A DNA stretch of 64,000 nt from Theobroma cacao (lineage: Eukaryota; Streptophyta; Magnoliopsida; Malvales; Malvaceae), in contig NC_030854.1 in assembly GCF_000208745.1 (NCBI RefSeq), positions 6,353,433 to 6,417,432 of the forward strand, read 5' to 3'. Position 1 is the stretch's first letter; each line of letters starts with the position of its first letter. The translations under genes and the position numbers were made by a program. The notes below the pieces were generated by a model. The model was not told the DNA's origin. It was given only the letters and a program-made list of their open reading frames with translations, and searched no databases. Below are positions 26,065-37,843 of the stretch, piece by piece.

Positions 26065-26415
26065 ATGTTCTTATTGAGCTTCTATCAGCAGCTTTCCTCT
26101 GTGAATAAACCTCAATATGCTTTAATTGCCATGTTAATGTCGTCTGCGGCTGCAATTACACGCATCCTCGAGATTGTTTGCAAGGCCGGAAAGGAAGGAG
26201 TCTTCTGGAGTTTGGAAAGCAAGTTACCCTGGTTTTACTATTCATCTCCAAGCCACAGGCCCTGAAATGATCGGATTAGCTTGCGCCATGCTGCAGTCTA
26301 TTTTATCAGCAGTTGCATACACCTTTTACCTTCAACATGCTGAATATCCCTTCAAAAGTATCTTTTTGGCCACTTGTCTTCGCTCTAGATCTATTTTGCT
26401 CTAACGTTATGTAGA
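26065..26415 (+). pseudogene. Fragment of a multi-pass plant membrane protein gene
   Basis: Conserved pieces occur in order but in three successive frames: PQYALIAMLMS and PWFYYSSPSHRP (26065-26265), then EMIGLACAMLQSIL and AYTFYLQHAEYPFKS, then SFWPLVFALDLFCSN before a stop at 26413. The pattern (a PQYAL helix, PWFYYPSP motif, GLxCAxxQ helix, final helix with FWPLVFA) recalls an uncharacterised family of small plant membrane proteins that I know only as hypothetical. Two frameshifts make it a pseudogene or a fragment. The upstream exons were not found. Confidence 0.45.
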
Positions 26416-26544
26416 ATCCCTTATCAGAAGGCCTTTCATAGAGATTATAACCTACACTTCGGCATTCCACGTTTCAACAGAATGATTAACTGTTACCTTA
26501 CTTACTAGGCAGTTGCCTCCCCACCTTCTTCTTCTTCTTTTGCA

Positions 26545-26665
26545 TTACGTTAATACGGGCGCAAGGCTCCTTGGTAACTAGAACCCAGGGGCCCGGCCTC
26601 GGGTAATCATCCCTCTAAGGGAGGGCATCAATCGACCACTAGGTCAAATCCAATTATTCTTTGGC
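26545..26665 (-). repeat. Possible SINE head
   Basis: The minus strand reads TTTGACCTAGTGGTCGATTG, then GGGCCCCTGGGTTCTAGTTACC about 50 bp later, resembling pol III A and B boxes of plant SINEs. It is more GC-rich than its surroundings. No tail or target duplication was identified. The rest of 26416-27255 (3' flank of the hydrolase gene) shows no other feature. Confidence 0.3.
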
Positions 26666-27255
26666 ACTTGCTATTTCTACTTGATGTTAAAATGTAGGGG
26701 GAGGAAAAGAGATAGAAATTTGAACAATAGTACAATTTATCCCTTGATGTTACTAGAGCCCAACATCCCACCATACATGAAACAAACTGGAATACATCAT
26801 ACGTGCATCTTTCATTGTGACAATGCTGTATTGAGACCAGAAAGATAGCTCCAGGGCATAACTCTGTCTATGTGTCTACAGCCATGCAATGAAAACCTTT
26901 TAGACAGTATGAAGCAGCACATTCATCATAGGATTTGAAAATGAATTAATAACCATTCCAAGAACTATAATAGTCATCTGATGATGCTAATGAATTAAAC
27001 ATATTCAAAATAGAACAATATAAGCAGAGATAGCAGTTGGTTTCAACAATACCAAATAAAACAACAATAATAGATATTGCTTTTGCCAACAAGATTATTG
27101 CAATCTTAAGAAATTTCATTCAAACGTGTTCCCCCAATTAAGTCACCCCAGTAGCCTAATGACTAAATTAAGAGTGTTTTATAATCCCAAAGCAAAATGG
27201 GTTTATACCTGTATCACACCATCACTGTATGCCCCAAAAGCCTCTTAAAATTACA

Positions 27256-29046
27256 TCAGAACAGGCACTTCACCTTGGGTGCCACAATCTCAAGAAGGCC
27301 CTTGGGATTATCCACATGAACCCAATGGCCTGAATTGGGAAGAACATGAACTGAAATTTTCCCAGCAGATCCATCTCCTTTCTGACCAGCAAGCCTTTGA
27401 AGCTGATTAATCACATCTGTGTCCCACCGGTCACTTTTCTCTGCACGGACAATTGCTATCTCCAGTCCTTTTGGAGGGTGCTCCAACAGGGACCAATAGG
27501 ACATCTCCCTACAAAATTTTACATTGATTAATTCACTAATAAGCCTGCAAAGAAAAGATGTGGGCAAATTAAAAGTGGGATAAGTTTATCAATGTGGTAT
27601 CATTAAATATTATAACCTGTAGGAATGAAACATCTGGACAGCACCTTCAAGATTAAAAGCCCATGTCTCTTGTTCTCCGGATTTCTTGAGGTTGGTGCCT
27701 ATCCACTCCGACAATGACTTAGAGAACCCAAGTTCAATCATATGGTTAACAAGCCACCTGAGAGCAGATAATATAAGTACACAAGAGGAGCATATTTTTG
27801 ATCTACATATCATCCAAAAGGACAAAATTATTAGTCAAATTATGCTTCTCAACTTCACTGTCATATCACAGAACAAAGGATAAAATGATCTACCATCGCA
27901 ATTCATGCTGAATGACTAAAGCACAACTGAAGTATTGGCCACTGACTCATTAATACTGTAGAGATGCATTAAAGTTCTTCCGTGGCTCTAAATAACAATT
28001 TTCAATGGGCAATTAATAGTTTAAAACAAATAGCAAAATGCCGAACAATCATCTTCCCTTGAATCCAAACCATCTTTAGATTTAAGATTCTAGTGATTTC
28101 ATTTTAAGGCTCAATGATATATATAAATACAGGTTTGAGACGAATTATCCAATAGATAACAGGGCCATTAAACAAAGAAAACAATGCATGAAGATAAAAA
28201 AAACATGCCACACGAGGAGCAAAGGCTTTACTTCCGTGACGGCACCATTGAAGGTAAATTTTGCAAGGTCTGTAAAACATTTTCTACTTCACCATCACTA
28301 TTTTCAGAGGTAACTTTTCCAGGGACAGAATCGAGTACCCACAGCTGCTCTGCACCAGTAAATAAAATAAAATAAAATTCGCAAAAATTAAGTTCTCAAA
28401 CACATACAATCAGCAAAAGCAACAAGGATTTTTGGGAATTCGGGCAATGAAGCAGTAGATACCTGTTTGGGAAGTTTGACATTTTCACCATACTCTCTAT
28501 TGACACAGCTCTGGGCAAATTGCAATGCAACTTTGCCACCCATAGAGTGGCCAATGACAACATCAGGCCAATCCCAGCCTTTGGAATTTACCAAATTTCC
28601 CAAATCTTTGGCTGCATTTACCATATCATGCGGTGGATCCAATCCTTCTATCTCCACTGACTTCCCATGATTCCTCAAATCCGCCAGCACCATCCTCCAC
28701 TCTACAGAATAAATAAATAAATTAGAGACTTTTCTTTTATTTCCAATTTTTCTCAGGAAACAAACCGGAGGGGGGGTTAATTACCAGAAGAAGGGGAGGT
28801 GGAGAGACAGGAGGCGAGGTTGCGGGAAAAGGAACGCCAGTTGCGGGCGGAGCCGAGGAGGCCGTGGAGGATCAAAGCAGTGTGAGTGTAGGGTTTGTTT
28901 GGATTGGCTTGCATTTCTTCGTAAGCTAGGGTTTGTAGCGATCTTTTCGAGATAGTTTGGGGATGAGTCAGCAGGGAACTCGGTGAATTAAGGAAGCGAG
29001 TCGAGAGATTACTGGGAATTACTTTGTTTCTAATGAGTCGAGCCAT
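27256..29046 (-). CDS. ABHD11-type alpha/beta hydrolase
   Basis: Serine hydrolase of the ABHD11 / YbfF-like family. Family members are organellar esterases or lipid hydrolases, but the plant substrate is not known to me. Five exons on minus: 29046-28785, 28701-28463, 28344-28232, 27757-27617 and 27508-27256, totalling 1008 nt (335 aa). Residues 1-40 are Ser/Arg/Leu-rich with almost no acids, consistent with a mitochondrial or plastid presequence. HGLLGS at 61-66 is the oxyanion-hole loop. DLRNHGKS at 95-102 is a family motif. GHSMGG at 138-143 is the nucleophile elbow with Ser140. SGHWVHVD near 311-318 supplies the catalytic His313. All introns are GT-AG and the phases agree. The acid residue was not assigned with certainty. 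A tRNA-Leu gene lies 158 bp upstream of the ATG. Intact. Confidence 0.92.
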
Positions 29047-29188
29047 GTGGTAACTGGCTTGCTTCTTCCGAACTCTGTAATGGCTGCCAGATCAATTAAA
29101 AGGAGAAGGGGAAAAACAAAAGTTCAACGATGTCGTATTAGCTGGGAATAATCAAAAAGTTAAACGACGTCGCGTTTAAGCAGAATGG

Positions 29189-29201
29189 AAAAAATTAAAA
29201 A
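29189..29201 (-). terminator. Pol III terminator of tRNA-Leu
   Basis: On the transcribed strand, T5 (29201-29197) and then T6 (29194-29189) follow the tRNA 3' end within 15 nt. Confidence 0.7.
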
Positions 29202-29203
29202 TA

Positions 29204-29234
<31 letters not shown>

Positions 29235-29235
29235 C

Positions 29236-29283
<48 letters not shown>
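29204..29283 (-). tRNA. tRNA-Leu (UAG)
   Basis: The minus strand, from 29283 down, folds as a class II tRNA. The acceptor stem GACAG.. pairs with ..CTGTC, with discriminator A at 29204. It has a D-arm with GGCCGAGTGGTCTAAGG, anticodon stem-loop CCAGA-TTTAGGC-TCTGG (anticodon TAG, reading CUA), a short variable arm, and the T-arm GGGTTCAAATCCC (B box). There is no intron. Two T runs follow at 29197-29201 and 29189-29194 as pol III terminators. CAA triplets upstream are usual for plant tRNA genes. Confidence 0.95.
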
Positions 29284-29285
<2 letters not shown>

Positions 29286-29761
29286 CCGGGCAGTTGTTCA
29301 ACAGATAGTTAAATATTCCTTGTTTACAGCTCTACCACTTGAAAATAACTTAACTGCCCGTTAACTGATGGATGCAATCGCTTGACTTAAAAGTTCACCC
29401 TCAAATAAGTTCTATTAACTAAATTATTTTTGCTAAGTTTAAATTTATATTCAAATGATGCAGTTTAAATAACGGACCTTGATTACATTTTCGCTTGTTA
29501 CAACTTCTTACAATAATAAAGGAACATACTACCTGATCTGCAGGAATAGATAAAAGGCAAGAACGAGACTGTATTAACCATTATGACATTTGCAATCATT
29601 AACCAATCATACATTTAACATTCCTCCCACATTCCCTACTTTTCTAGTCTTCTATTTTCCTTCTTTTTTTACTTTCATTTAATGGGGGGTGGAGGTAAGG
29701 GGCTCAATAGCTTGTCATCCTGAAAATTTGAGGGGGGAAAATGGAGAGTCTTCAACCTTCT

Positions 29762-32395
29762 TTAGTCAAATGGATCAATCCGTGGGTCATGTTCGCTAGC
29801 CATCAGCATCCCGGTGCACAGACAAGTTGGGCACATCACCTAAGTTAGAACTGACAATTAGCTTCTGAATTCTGAAAACTCAATAAACCATATATAGGTG
29901 ATCTTAGGATTGTGTATATACAGTTTACCTTTCCTGAACCGGAGCAGTTCGGACACCTCTGAGTAGTAGGCACTTTCAAAGGCTGACCAGAAGCACTGGA
30001 TAGTGAGATAGGATCAATGTTCAAGCATACGCCACTCGCTGAACATTTTGCACAGCCCAAATAACCTGCTCTTAGGATAACCACAAAAAACCAAATGAAA
30101 ATTAGTAGAAACTCAGATGATTTTTCCTTTGTTGAGGGAAAGAGTGCATTAGGCAAAAAAGTACTACTTCAAATAGTCTGAAGGAATAAAATAGAGTTAC
30201 CAGAAGTAAATAAAGGAAAAGAGCATGTCCTCAGAACAAACAAATACATACCATTTCCATGGCAATATTTACACCTTTTCTTCTCTTGTTGCTCAACATT
30301 GTTGGCTTCAATTAGCATCAAGGCTGAAATTACACCCACCACCCCTCCTGAAAAGGATGCCACGATGGGATCAACTTGACTGAATCAAGAAACCAATAAG
30401 TTTTCAGTGTAATTCAAAGACTTTAATTATCCAATTCCATGGTCATTTGCACCAAAGCAGTAGTTACTCTAGGTTTCAAAATTAGTAAATGAGGATAAGC
30501 GGATGAATACCTCAACTGCAATGGCAGATGCATGTTGCGTATAAAGTCTTCATATGAAGTACCTCCTAAACCTAATTTTAGTTCCAGCTGCCATGAAAAG
30601 TAGATTACAATAACAAAAACAACCAGTGATTAGAGACAAATATATTTAGATCAACTGTGATACAACAGGACATGCACTTGGCATTCGAATCAAGTGAGAC
30701 ATTGGTTGGTTGTAGTTAGCCTAGGCACTAAATCTAACCGATTAACAAACACAGAATAAAGGACTTGTTCAAATGAAAACGAGAACATACATCACTTCAG
30801 TCCAGCCATGGTAACCTTTACTTTGGTCCATAGCCCGTTCTCTATTTTTTCATATATTTTTCATATATAAGTAACTAAACTCTCATAATTTAACCATAAA
30901 CAATTAGAAACAAGTCTATGAATGCCATATATGATAGTTAAAAGAAGGAAATGACAACTTTAAATCAAATTTAAGCATGAACACTACAACTTGTATTTAT
31001 GAAAAACTAAAAATAAAATTAAAAGTACTTAGCACCTACTGTTGGTGCAATAAGACCTCCAAATACAATTATTCCAGATATAAATGCTAGGCTTGTGAAG
31101 TAAAGCTGCTTCATGGTCTTCGGTGTCTGCTTCAACAGAAAGATGAAGAAGATTAGTAAACAATGAAAACATAAAATTCATCACTAACAACAGATCTCAA
31201 TATAGGGTTGTTTTTTTTATAAGGCATGCTATTTCCCAGATAGATAGCATTGCTTTTTAAGGCATGTCTTCCCTATACGTGCCTCTACTAATTAAGCATA
31301 AAATGTCAAACTGACAATATATCTGGACCTTAAACTCACCACATAAGAGAGAAAAGGAATTGAAGACGGAATGTCGGGCATCTCATCTATTTCTTCATTG
31401 CCATTCTCATTGATAACTTTCACATTCTTTATTCGCTGTTGTATCCGCAATCTCCTTACCTATACAAATTATATTTTAAAATGAAAATAAAAAAGAGAAC
31501 AACTCAATCGAATGCAAAAAAGCATTATCCTATTTGGCAACCCTTTTTGACCCTATTTTATGGACGGATGGTAATAACCCAAAACTACTTCCAAGTCTAT
31601 ATGTGCATCAGATAAACAGCTTCAAGGAGCAATGCGAAGGATTTATAATACTGACTTGTTGTCACATACAAAGATTCCTTCTCTATACAATATGTACTTT
31701 CAACCCTTACGAAAAGACCCAGATTAAATCAAAACAATTTTTTTATAGATAAAATAAAACATTACCTCTTCCATGAGAAGAAAGATCCTATTGCGCCTAC
31801 TCCTTATATTATCTTCAATTTCCTGCAGCTGCATCTGCCCAAAATCCCGAACAGTCTCCGGTCCCTCAATGATGCAAAAGTTACTGAAAGTTGAGAAACA
31901 AAAAACTTTTCATTCATTTGAAATTAACAATGAGAGCAACCAAAAGTAAACTCAAAGTAAAAAAAAAAAAAATTACTTATAAGACAATCAAAATGAGAAA
32001 CCCATTTAAAAAGTAAGTAGTTAGTACATCGGGATTTAAAAAAAAATCAATAATTCAACAACTTTCAGCATAGAAATATTCGAGTTTTCCATTGCCATGC
32101 AGTAGCAATGTAATTCTGATTTTCTGGGTTTCATTACCAGAAACTTGACTTCGATAAACAAAAAAAAAATTGATAAGAAACGAAAATGAAAGGGGAATTG
32201 AGGAACGAACCTGGTATTGTTATCAGCAGAAGGGGAAGGGTTGTTTTTAGAGGAAAAACAGAGGAATGAAGAAGGAGAAGAATGTCTAGGTGAAGAGAGG
32301 AATTTAGAATTTCCATTCAATGGAATCAGGGTTTTGAAACTTGGAGAAGTCGTAGGAAGAGGAAGAAGAGGAGAGTAGAAATGGAAAGTGGTCAT
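29762..32395 (-). CDS. OR-like: ORANGE-like plastid DnaJ-type zinc-finger protein
   Basis: ORANGE proteins stabilise phytoene synthase in plastids and promote carotenoid accumulation; OR-like is the paralogue. Eight exons on minus: 32395-32211, 31883-31766, 31459-31340, 31126-31040, 30587-30511, 30379-30252, 30065-29929 and 29839-29762. The sum is 930 nt, 309 aa, the usual size. Residues 1-60 are Ser/Pro-rich (transit peptide). RRNRIFLLMEEVRRLRIQQR is the conserved basic helix. Two membrane segments follow (about 149-166, FISGIIVFGGLIAP, and about 204-222, GGVVGVISALMLIE). Then come four CxxCxxxG-type knuckles (CKYCHGNG, CAKCSASG, CPNCSGSG, CPTCLCTG) and the invariant end ASEHDPRIDPFD. TPKTMKQLY and SASGVCLNIDPI look closer to OR-like than to OR. 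There is no J domain, as in the family. Intact. Confidence 0.93.
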
Positions 32396-32577
32396 TTTTT
32401 TTTTCTTTCTTTTTCAATTTCTCATTGAGTTAAGAATTAAGATAGGGTTTTTACGTGATATTGGCCTAACTTCTTGCTTCCCCTTGTTGTCTCTACTCTC
32501 TACCCTTACCCATCACAATGTAAGGGTCCGTTAGTTAATTTTTATTTTTATTAAACAAATTATTTTTAATAGATTTA

Positions 32578-32725
32578 TATTGATATAATATTTTAAAAAA
32601 TTTTAAATTGCTCAAAAAAAGTTAAATAAATTTTTATTTTTATTACCTTTAATTAAATTTTTATATTTTTATTTTTAATTCAATAAATTCTTATAAAAAA
32701 AATAAACTAATTACATTTTACATTT
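32578..32725. repeat. Half copy of the foldback MITE
   Basis: Contains the same landmarks as 4385-4815 and 59545-59915 (AATTAAATTTTTATATTTTT, then a T/A-rich run). Only one arm is evident. It lies upstream of the OR-like gene. Confidence 0.4.
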
Positions 32726-33094
32726 TATACTTACAAGAGACTGATTGAAAATATTTTCAGTTTTATCTTTTTATTTTACATCATTTGGACATGATGTTGC
32801 CTTGTTACAGGCTTTTATAAATAATGAAACAACAAAGTATACTCACTAATGGACTCGTTACAAGAAAACGCACTCTCATCATAAACAACAATCCAGAATC
32901 AAGTTACAGATTCAACAAAGTAAAAATGGTTTAAATTGGCCAGCTAAGCTACACTTGTTATCCTTTGGCATGTATGTGGATTTTTCAGCTTGAAATCACA
33001 GAAGCAACTGAAAAGCATTTCACAGTTAAGAAAACTAATGCAACCAAAGCAAATAAAGGAATAAGCCTGGTATCTGAAATTAATGTATCAAAAG

Positions 33095-33954
33095 TTAAAG
33101 AGGATATGCCTGAGTTGCTGATACACGATAATTTTTGTCGGTAGAATTCTTGGCATTATATGGACACCCAGCAAGACAATTTCCACAAGCTTTGCAGATA
33201 TCCAGATTTTGATGCATCAGTAATCTGGATGGGGGCTCTCCAAGATCAAAATTCATGCTTAACTTCATTGAATCCTGAACCATTTCTTCTACCTCTCCGT
33301 AATCTATTTCTTTCATAACTTTGGCAATGGGGAACTGGCCAGGAACACTTCGTATTCTCAACATTGTCGCAGCAGAAGCTTCACCAACTATCCCAGTCCC
33401 ATTCCCATTCCTTTGGCCGTTTCGAATTTCTTCTAGTAAGAACTGGGTTTGGCGGCATTATTCCCTCATTCACTAGTGAACCTCCACCAATCCCACAAGC
33501 CACAGTTGCCAGTGAATCATTTGGGTTCATTAACCTGTAATTTCATTAAATAATAATAATCATAATTTTGTTTACACTATAGTTAAGACAAATTATGACT
33601 TTAATCAGGTTTCAAACTCATGTCATAACTATGAAAATGATTGTCAGCGCCAAGAACAGAAGCACAGTCTTCCTATTAAAATATCCTCAAATAATTTATG
33701 TTGTGTGGAACAGGAGACTGACCTGAAACAAAGCATCCCTTGGGCCAAAGCTGACACCTATAATCCGACTCTCCATCCTCACAGCTGACATGATCCTTAG
33801 CTTCCCATTTTCTGCCCTTCTCAGCCAGGCATACCTTGACTCCTGCCAACCGACAAGCAGCAACAGAACCCCCATATCCAGACCCCACAACAACAGCATC
33901 ATAACCATCTTCTCCATCGGGAAGCATTTGTTTTAAATCTGCTGGTTTCTCCAT
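33095..33954 (-). pseudogene. GMC-type FAD oxidoreductase, truncated and frameshifted
   Basis: The minus strand starts MEKPADLKQMLPDGEDGYDA, with the Rossmann FAD motif VVVGSGYGGSVAA, then VCLAEKGRKWE. A frameshift follows, then SAVRMES and FGPRDALFQ, a splice donor (GTCAGT at about 33719), and an exon after 33540 with ACGIGGGSLVNEG and ARRNSK-like TRRNSKRPKEWEWDW. A second frameshift leads to MLRIRSVPGQFPIAKVMKEI and a cysteine cluster CKACGNCLAGCPYNAK. The order and the cysteine cluster match plant GMC-like (cholesterol-oxidase-like) proteins. Only the N-terminal half exists; the FAD C-terminal half is missing. This is a dead fragment lying 3' of the plastid-protein gene. Confidence 0.75.
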
Positions 33955-34806
33955 TTTTTTTTAAACCCAGAACTGAAAGTTTCGGGACCTTCCAGTGATG
34001 TCTATTGACTTTAAGTCATGAGCAATGAAGAGAAGACAAGAAGCATTTCAGTTTCATATTCAATTAATTTATAGGATAAACACTGCCCCATAGGAAGTAA
34101 CTGGATGAAGAAATTTTCTTTTTTTTTTTACCATATATTTTGTTCAAGGAGAGCTATAACATCATTAATTCTGCATGAAGAATCCATTGCATTCACAAGG
34201 AGACAATGGAGTTGGCATATCATCTAGACCTATGCTCCTTGACAATGTATAATTAAATTTCTTTACAGATTATTCAAAGAACAGAGAAACGATAGAAAAT
34301 GTTTCTTTCTTGTCAACCAATTTGGAAGTATATAAGTAAATCATGGTAACAGAAAAGAATTTTCCTCTTGTTGTTAACAGCATTTAAAACAGCACAGACA
34401 TACTTATTGGTTTATGCCACTTATAACCGTTGCTGCAGTAATTTATTGTGTATCATTTCCAAAAAAAGAAAGAAAGCATCATACTATTCCTTCTCTTTTC
34501 CAATTTTTATGTGTATCTTCGAAAATGAATATAAAATAAACATGACTGGACTTAGACCTCTTGATATTGAAGAATCATCAAGGTTTTTATTTTTATATAT
34601 ATTTAGGGGAAGAAGGATTCAAACTTTACTCTTTTTAAGAAGAAAATCATGAACTAATCAATGTGCCAAATGCTCCGGTGTAAAAGAATTATCAAGTTTA
34701 TATATCTTTAGTTTAGAAATAGGATCTTTATCTAGGAAAGAGAGATAAAGAAGGTGGCAGGTGGGGGATATGGGAAAATAGTGCTACGTATCAAACAAAG
34801 TCTCGC
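33955..34806. other. Intergenic region with a SINE-like copy
   Basis: No gene. It includes the minus-strand SINE-like unit at 34582-34674. The rest is AT-rich and presumably covers the 3' UTR of the neighbouring gene that ends at 34807. Confidence 0.5.
34582..34674 (-). repeat. tRNA-derived SINE-like element, copy B
   Basis: Minus strand: AGCATTTGGCACATTGATTA, then TTCATGATTTTC, GAGTAAAGTTTGAATCC and an A-rich tail. It aligns end to end with copy A at 24637 (AGCATTT, ATGAT, GAGTAAAGTTTGAATCC, CCCT), which supports a real dispersed family. Confidence 0.45.
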
Positions 34807-37311
34807 TCAAACTCTAGCAATTTCAACTGACTTCTGCAGGGCTTGAAGAAGACTTCTCATGATCCTTGGCTCACCAGGGGGAGACTGATCTTTTAAGGGT
34901 CCATTTCTTATTGCTCGAAACATTGGACCTGAACCATCTGTTGCTGGAAAGACTAGGCAATCTATATACACCAGGACATCAGTCTTTCCATCTCCAATCG
35001 TAATAAAACCAAGTCTAGCTCCACCTGGTATTTTGTCAATCTGTATGAACAAAAAGTGAAGAAACATTTATGGCCAATAGGAGTTGTAACTTCATTGTCC
35101 GTCTTATGCATAGCATGTTTATCCTAATAGATAACAAACAGAGCAATAAACAAATGACGTCCAATAAGAATCCCCAAGGTCAGGATGAAGTCATACATTA
35201 ACATGTGCTGGTTAGAATATTCGAACCATGTTTACTGCAAAAGAACTGAAACTAATAACCCGGACAAGACTTGGGGAAAAAACAAGGTTTAAACACCAAT
35301 ATGATACAGTTAGATCAATAGGAATAATGGTTCACCATACAAAATCTTCCAGTTATTGCAAAACAAAAAAAAAAAAAAAAACACATAGGACAGCAGATGT
35401 CATCTTATATATTTCAAATTCACATAAGGCCTTACACTAAACAAATGTGGCATGAAGATAGAAACTCAATTTGTCACATATCTAGCAAGACATCTTTATA
35501 TCAATTTGAACAACTTAAAGTTGTAGGCCAAATAAAATAAGTACTATAAAAATAATAGCCACAAACTTGTTTGTGATGAAATAATAGCCATAAACTTCAA
35601 TTCATATAAGATGGTAAGCACAAACATCTGGTCCATCAAGAAGCCAAAGCTAGCATTGACATGCTAAATTGGGAATGACGAGTAGTGTGATTTTCAATCC
35701 TTTATATGTGATGCACACTTTAAATGTTCCTCCGAAATAGACCTGAAGAATAGTCTTCTTAGCATTATGACTAGACTGAGTTAACATACCAGTTAATTCC
35801 TCCAAAAAGGGACTTAACATACCAGTGGCAAATGAACTTTAACTAATGTCAGTAGCCTGTATCACCTTGGCTGATCTTACCCATCTAGAATATGAAGTTT
35901 TGAGGGCTATGGCTACTGGTGAATATACGCATTGTCACATTCCATGAACATGTGCCTATGTGCAATTACCATTCAAAAACTTTTAAGTTAACGAGAATTC
36001 TAATGACAAACCTTTAAAGGTATTGGAAGTGGCACATTCGCTCCTTGGCATAGACTGTTGGCCCACTGTTATAGAAACAAAGAAAGAATACAGACAAAAC
36101 TCAAATACTCTGATAGAACAGTCTACTTTGCAAGAATCGCAGATTCAAGGACGCATCTTAGAGCATTCACTTGGAGTTTTTTCAATCTGTTTCTTTTCAG
36201 TTGTATTATTTTTTCAGCTTTTGCTTTGTGACTGCCCTGGATTTTGGCAGCTTGTGTGCTTTGTAGCGAGATTGCTTTGGCTGAAGGAAATCTTTATTTA
36301 TCCAAAAAGACAAATAGTCTGATGAAAACTTCAATGTGATTCTACGTGTTCTTTTGTATCACTTCCACGACATTGAAGGAAATGGACAGAAACATCCATG
36401 GCAGGAAGAACTGGAAAGTGAATCTATCAGTAGAAAATAAAAAAGAAATTCTGAATTTTGTTTATTGTTCGGACGTGTGAGCAAGCAAGACTTTCCTTGA
36501 GTGGCAAATAAAACAGCCAAGTAAACAACTTGGACATTGAGTATGGACATTACCAAAGCAAAACCTGAATGAAACTTTTTCATTTGTCAATTACTGGTAA
36601 AGCATTAATATGGACAAGCTTTTTTTAGAATAAAAAATCCATTTGTCAATTACTGGTAAAGCATCAACATGTACAAGCATTTTTTAGAAATAACATAACA
36701 AAATTCAGGGAAAAAAACAAAGCGCTTTTTTTTTTAATAGAAAGAACAACAAAAATATCCAGGAAAAAAAATATCATTGAAAAGAACATAAAAAAATCCA
36801 GAAGAAAAAACAAGCTTTTAATCCAGGAAAAAAAACCTCCGACCAACTGAGCTATTCCAGCTTTATTGAGTTATTTCAGCTTTGTTGCCTTAATTAGCAT
36901 CGGATTCTTGCTAAACGTAGTGATTGTAAAGCTGAGAATTACCTGAAACAACAAGGTTTCAAATCTCTGAAGATCAGTGTTGGAAGGCAATTTCATGGTA
37001 CCAAGAGAGATTCCGTCTTCTTCGTCATCAGCAGCGGGCACAATGTCATCCTTTCCTGCGGAAGCCTTTCCCATTAACTTCACAATCAGGTTTCGTTGGC
37101 CGTAATGTCCACTCAGCTTGGTAAAAGGCAGCCGTTGCTTTTTATGCTCGAGGAATACTAGGGGTAACGAGGAAATAACCCGCTGGAAAGAGTGTTGCAC
37201 CGGCGGAATGGCGCCCGTGGCGTGGAGGGGCTGCCTCGAAGCGCTGGCCATGAGAGAAGTTGGAAAGGAAGAAGAGTGCGAAAGAGAACCTCGGATAAGA
37301 ATAAGATCCAT
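34807..37311 (-). CDS. Conserved plastid-type protein of unknown function
   Basis: A plant-conserved protein whose function I do not know. Three exons on minus: 37311-36943, 36065-36012 and 35040-34807. They total 657 nt, 218 aa, with clean GT-AG introns. The alternative start at 37251 (MASASRQPLHATG, 198 aa) looks more like a transit-peptide start, so the first 20 residues may be 5' UTR. After a Ser/Arg-rich leader and an acidic stretch (PAADDEEDG) comes the conserved core ISLGTMKLPSNTDLQRFETL, WANSLCQGAN, DKIPGGARLGFITIGDGKTD, VYIDCLVFPATDGSGPMFRA, and the C-terminus EPRIMRSLLQALQKSVEIAR. No catalytic motif is recognised. Intron 1 holds a 60-bp tandem duplication, and intron 2 is about 970 bp of AT-rich DNA. 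Intact. Confidence 0.85.
36581..36700. repeat. ~60-bp tandem duplication in an intron
   Basis: CATTTGTCAATTACTGGTAA, followed by AGCATTAATATGGACAAGC, occurs at 36581 and again at 36641 with few changes. Just beyond, at about 36840-36855, the minus strand has TAGCTCAGTTGGTCGG, an A-box-like tRNA/SINE remnant. Confidence 0.7.
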
Positions 37312-37843
37312 TAGGATTTTTAAGAGGCGGTGAGTGGCTCATCATATGCTTGCCTGGCATGTCATGTCAGCATAATATAATGCAATTGTCGAGTTCCCCT
37401 TTTCTAATATCACCTACAGTAAAAGCCCTCTACCACTCTTCTTTGCAAGCACAATCTCATACACAGTTAAGATATCCAGTCCCATATCAGTTAACAAAAT
37501 TGAACAGGAAACCCACCGTAAATCTAACATTGCAAAAAACTTTTTAAGTATGAATTTGTATGAAAAACACAACGAAAAGTGCTTTCTTTTTCTCTTTTTC
37601 CAGTTGTGCTTCATGAATGAGTTAAATCGTTAACTCACCCTTTTACTCAGTTTAAACTTTGTACAAGTAAAACCTAGTCAAAACATTGAGAAGAACCATA
37701 ACTGGTACAACAGAATGGCAGAGCTAGCTCCAGACAGTCAAGATTTTACAGTGCGCGTGAGCCACCCTGCCATTCCTTAAATCTAAGAACTGCCCAATTG
37801 AGGTAAGCAACAAGTTTGATGATGATTACTAGTCCTTCCTTCA
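37312..37843. other. Intergenic region
   Basis: About 530 bp between the promoter side of the plastid-protein gene and the SNX1 stop. No open frame of interest. It would contain the promoter of one gene and the 3' UTR of the other. Confidence 0.5.
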
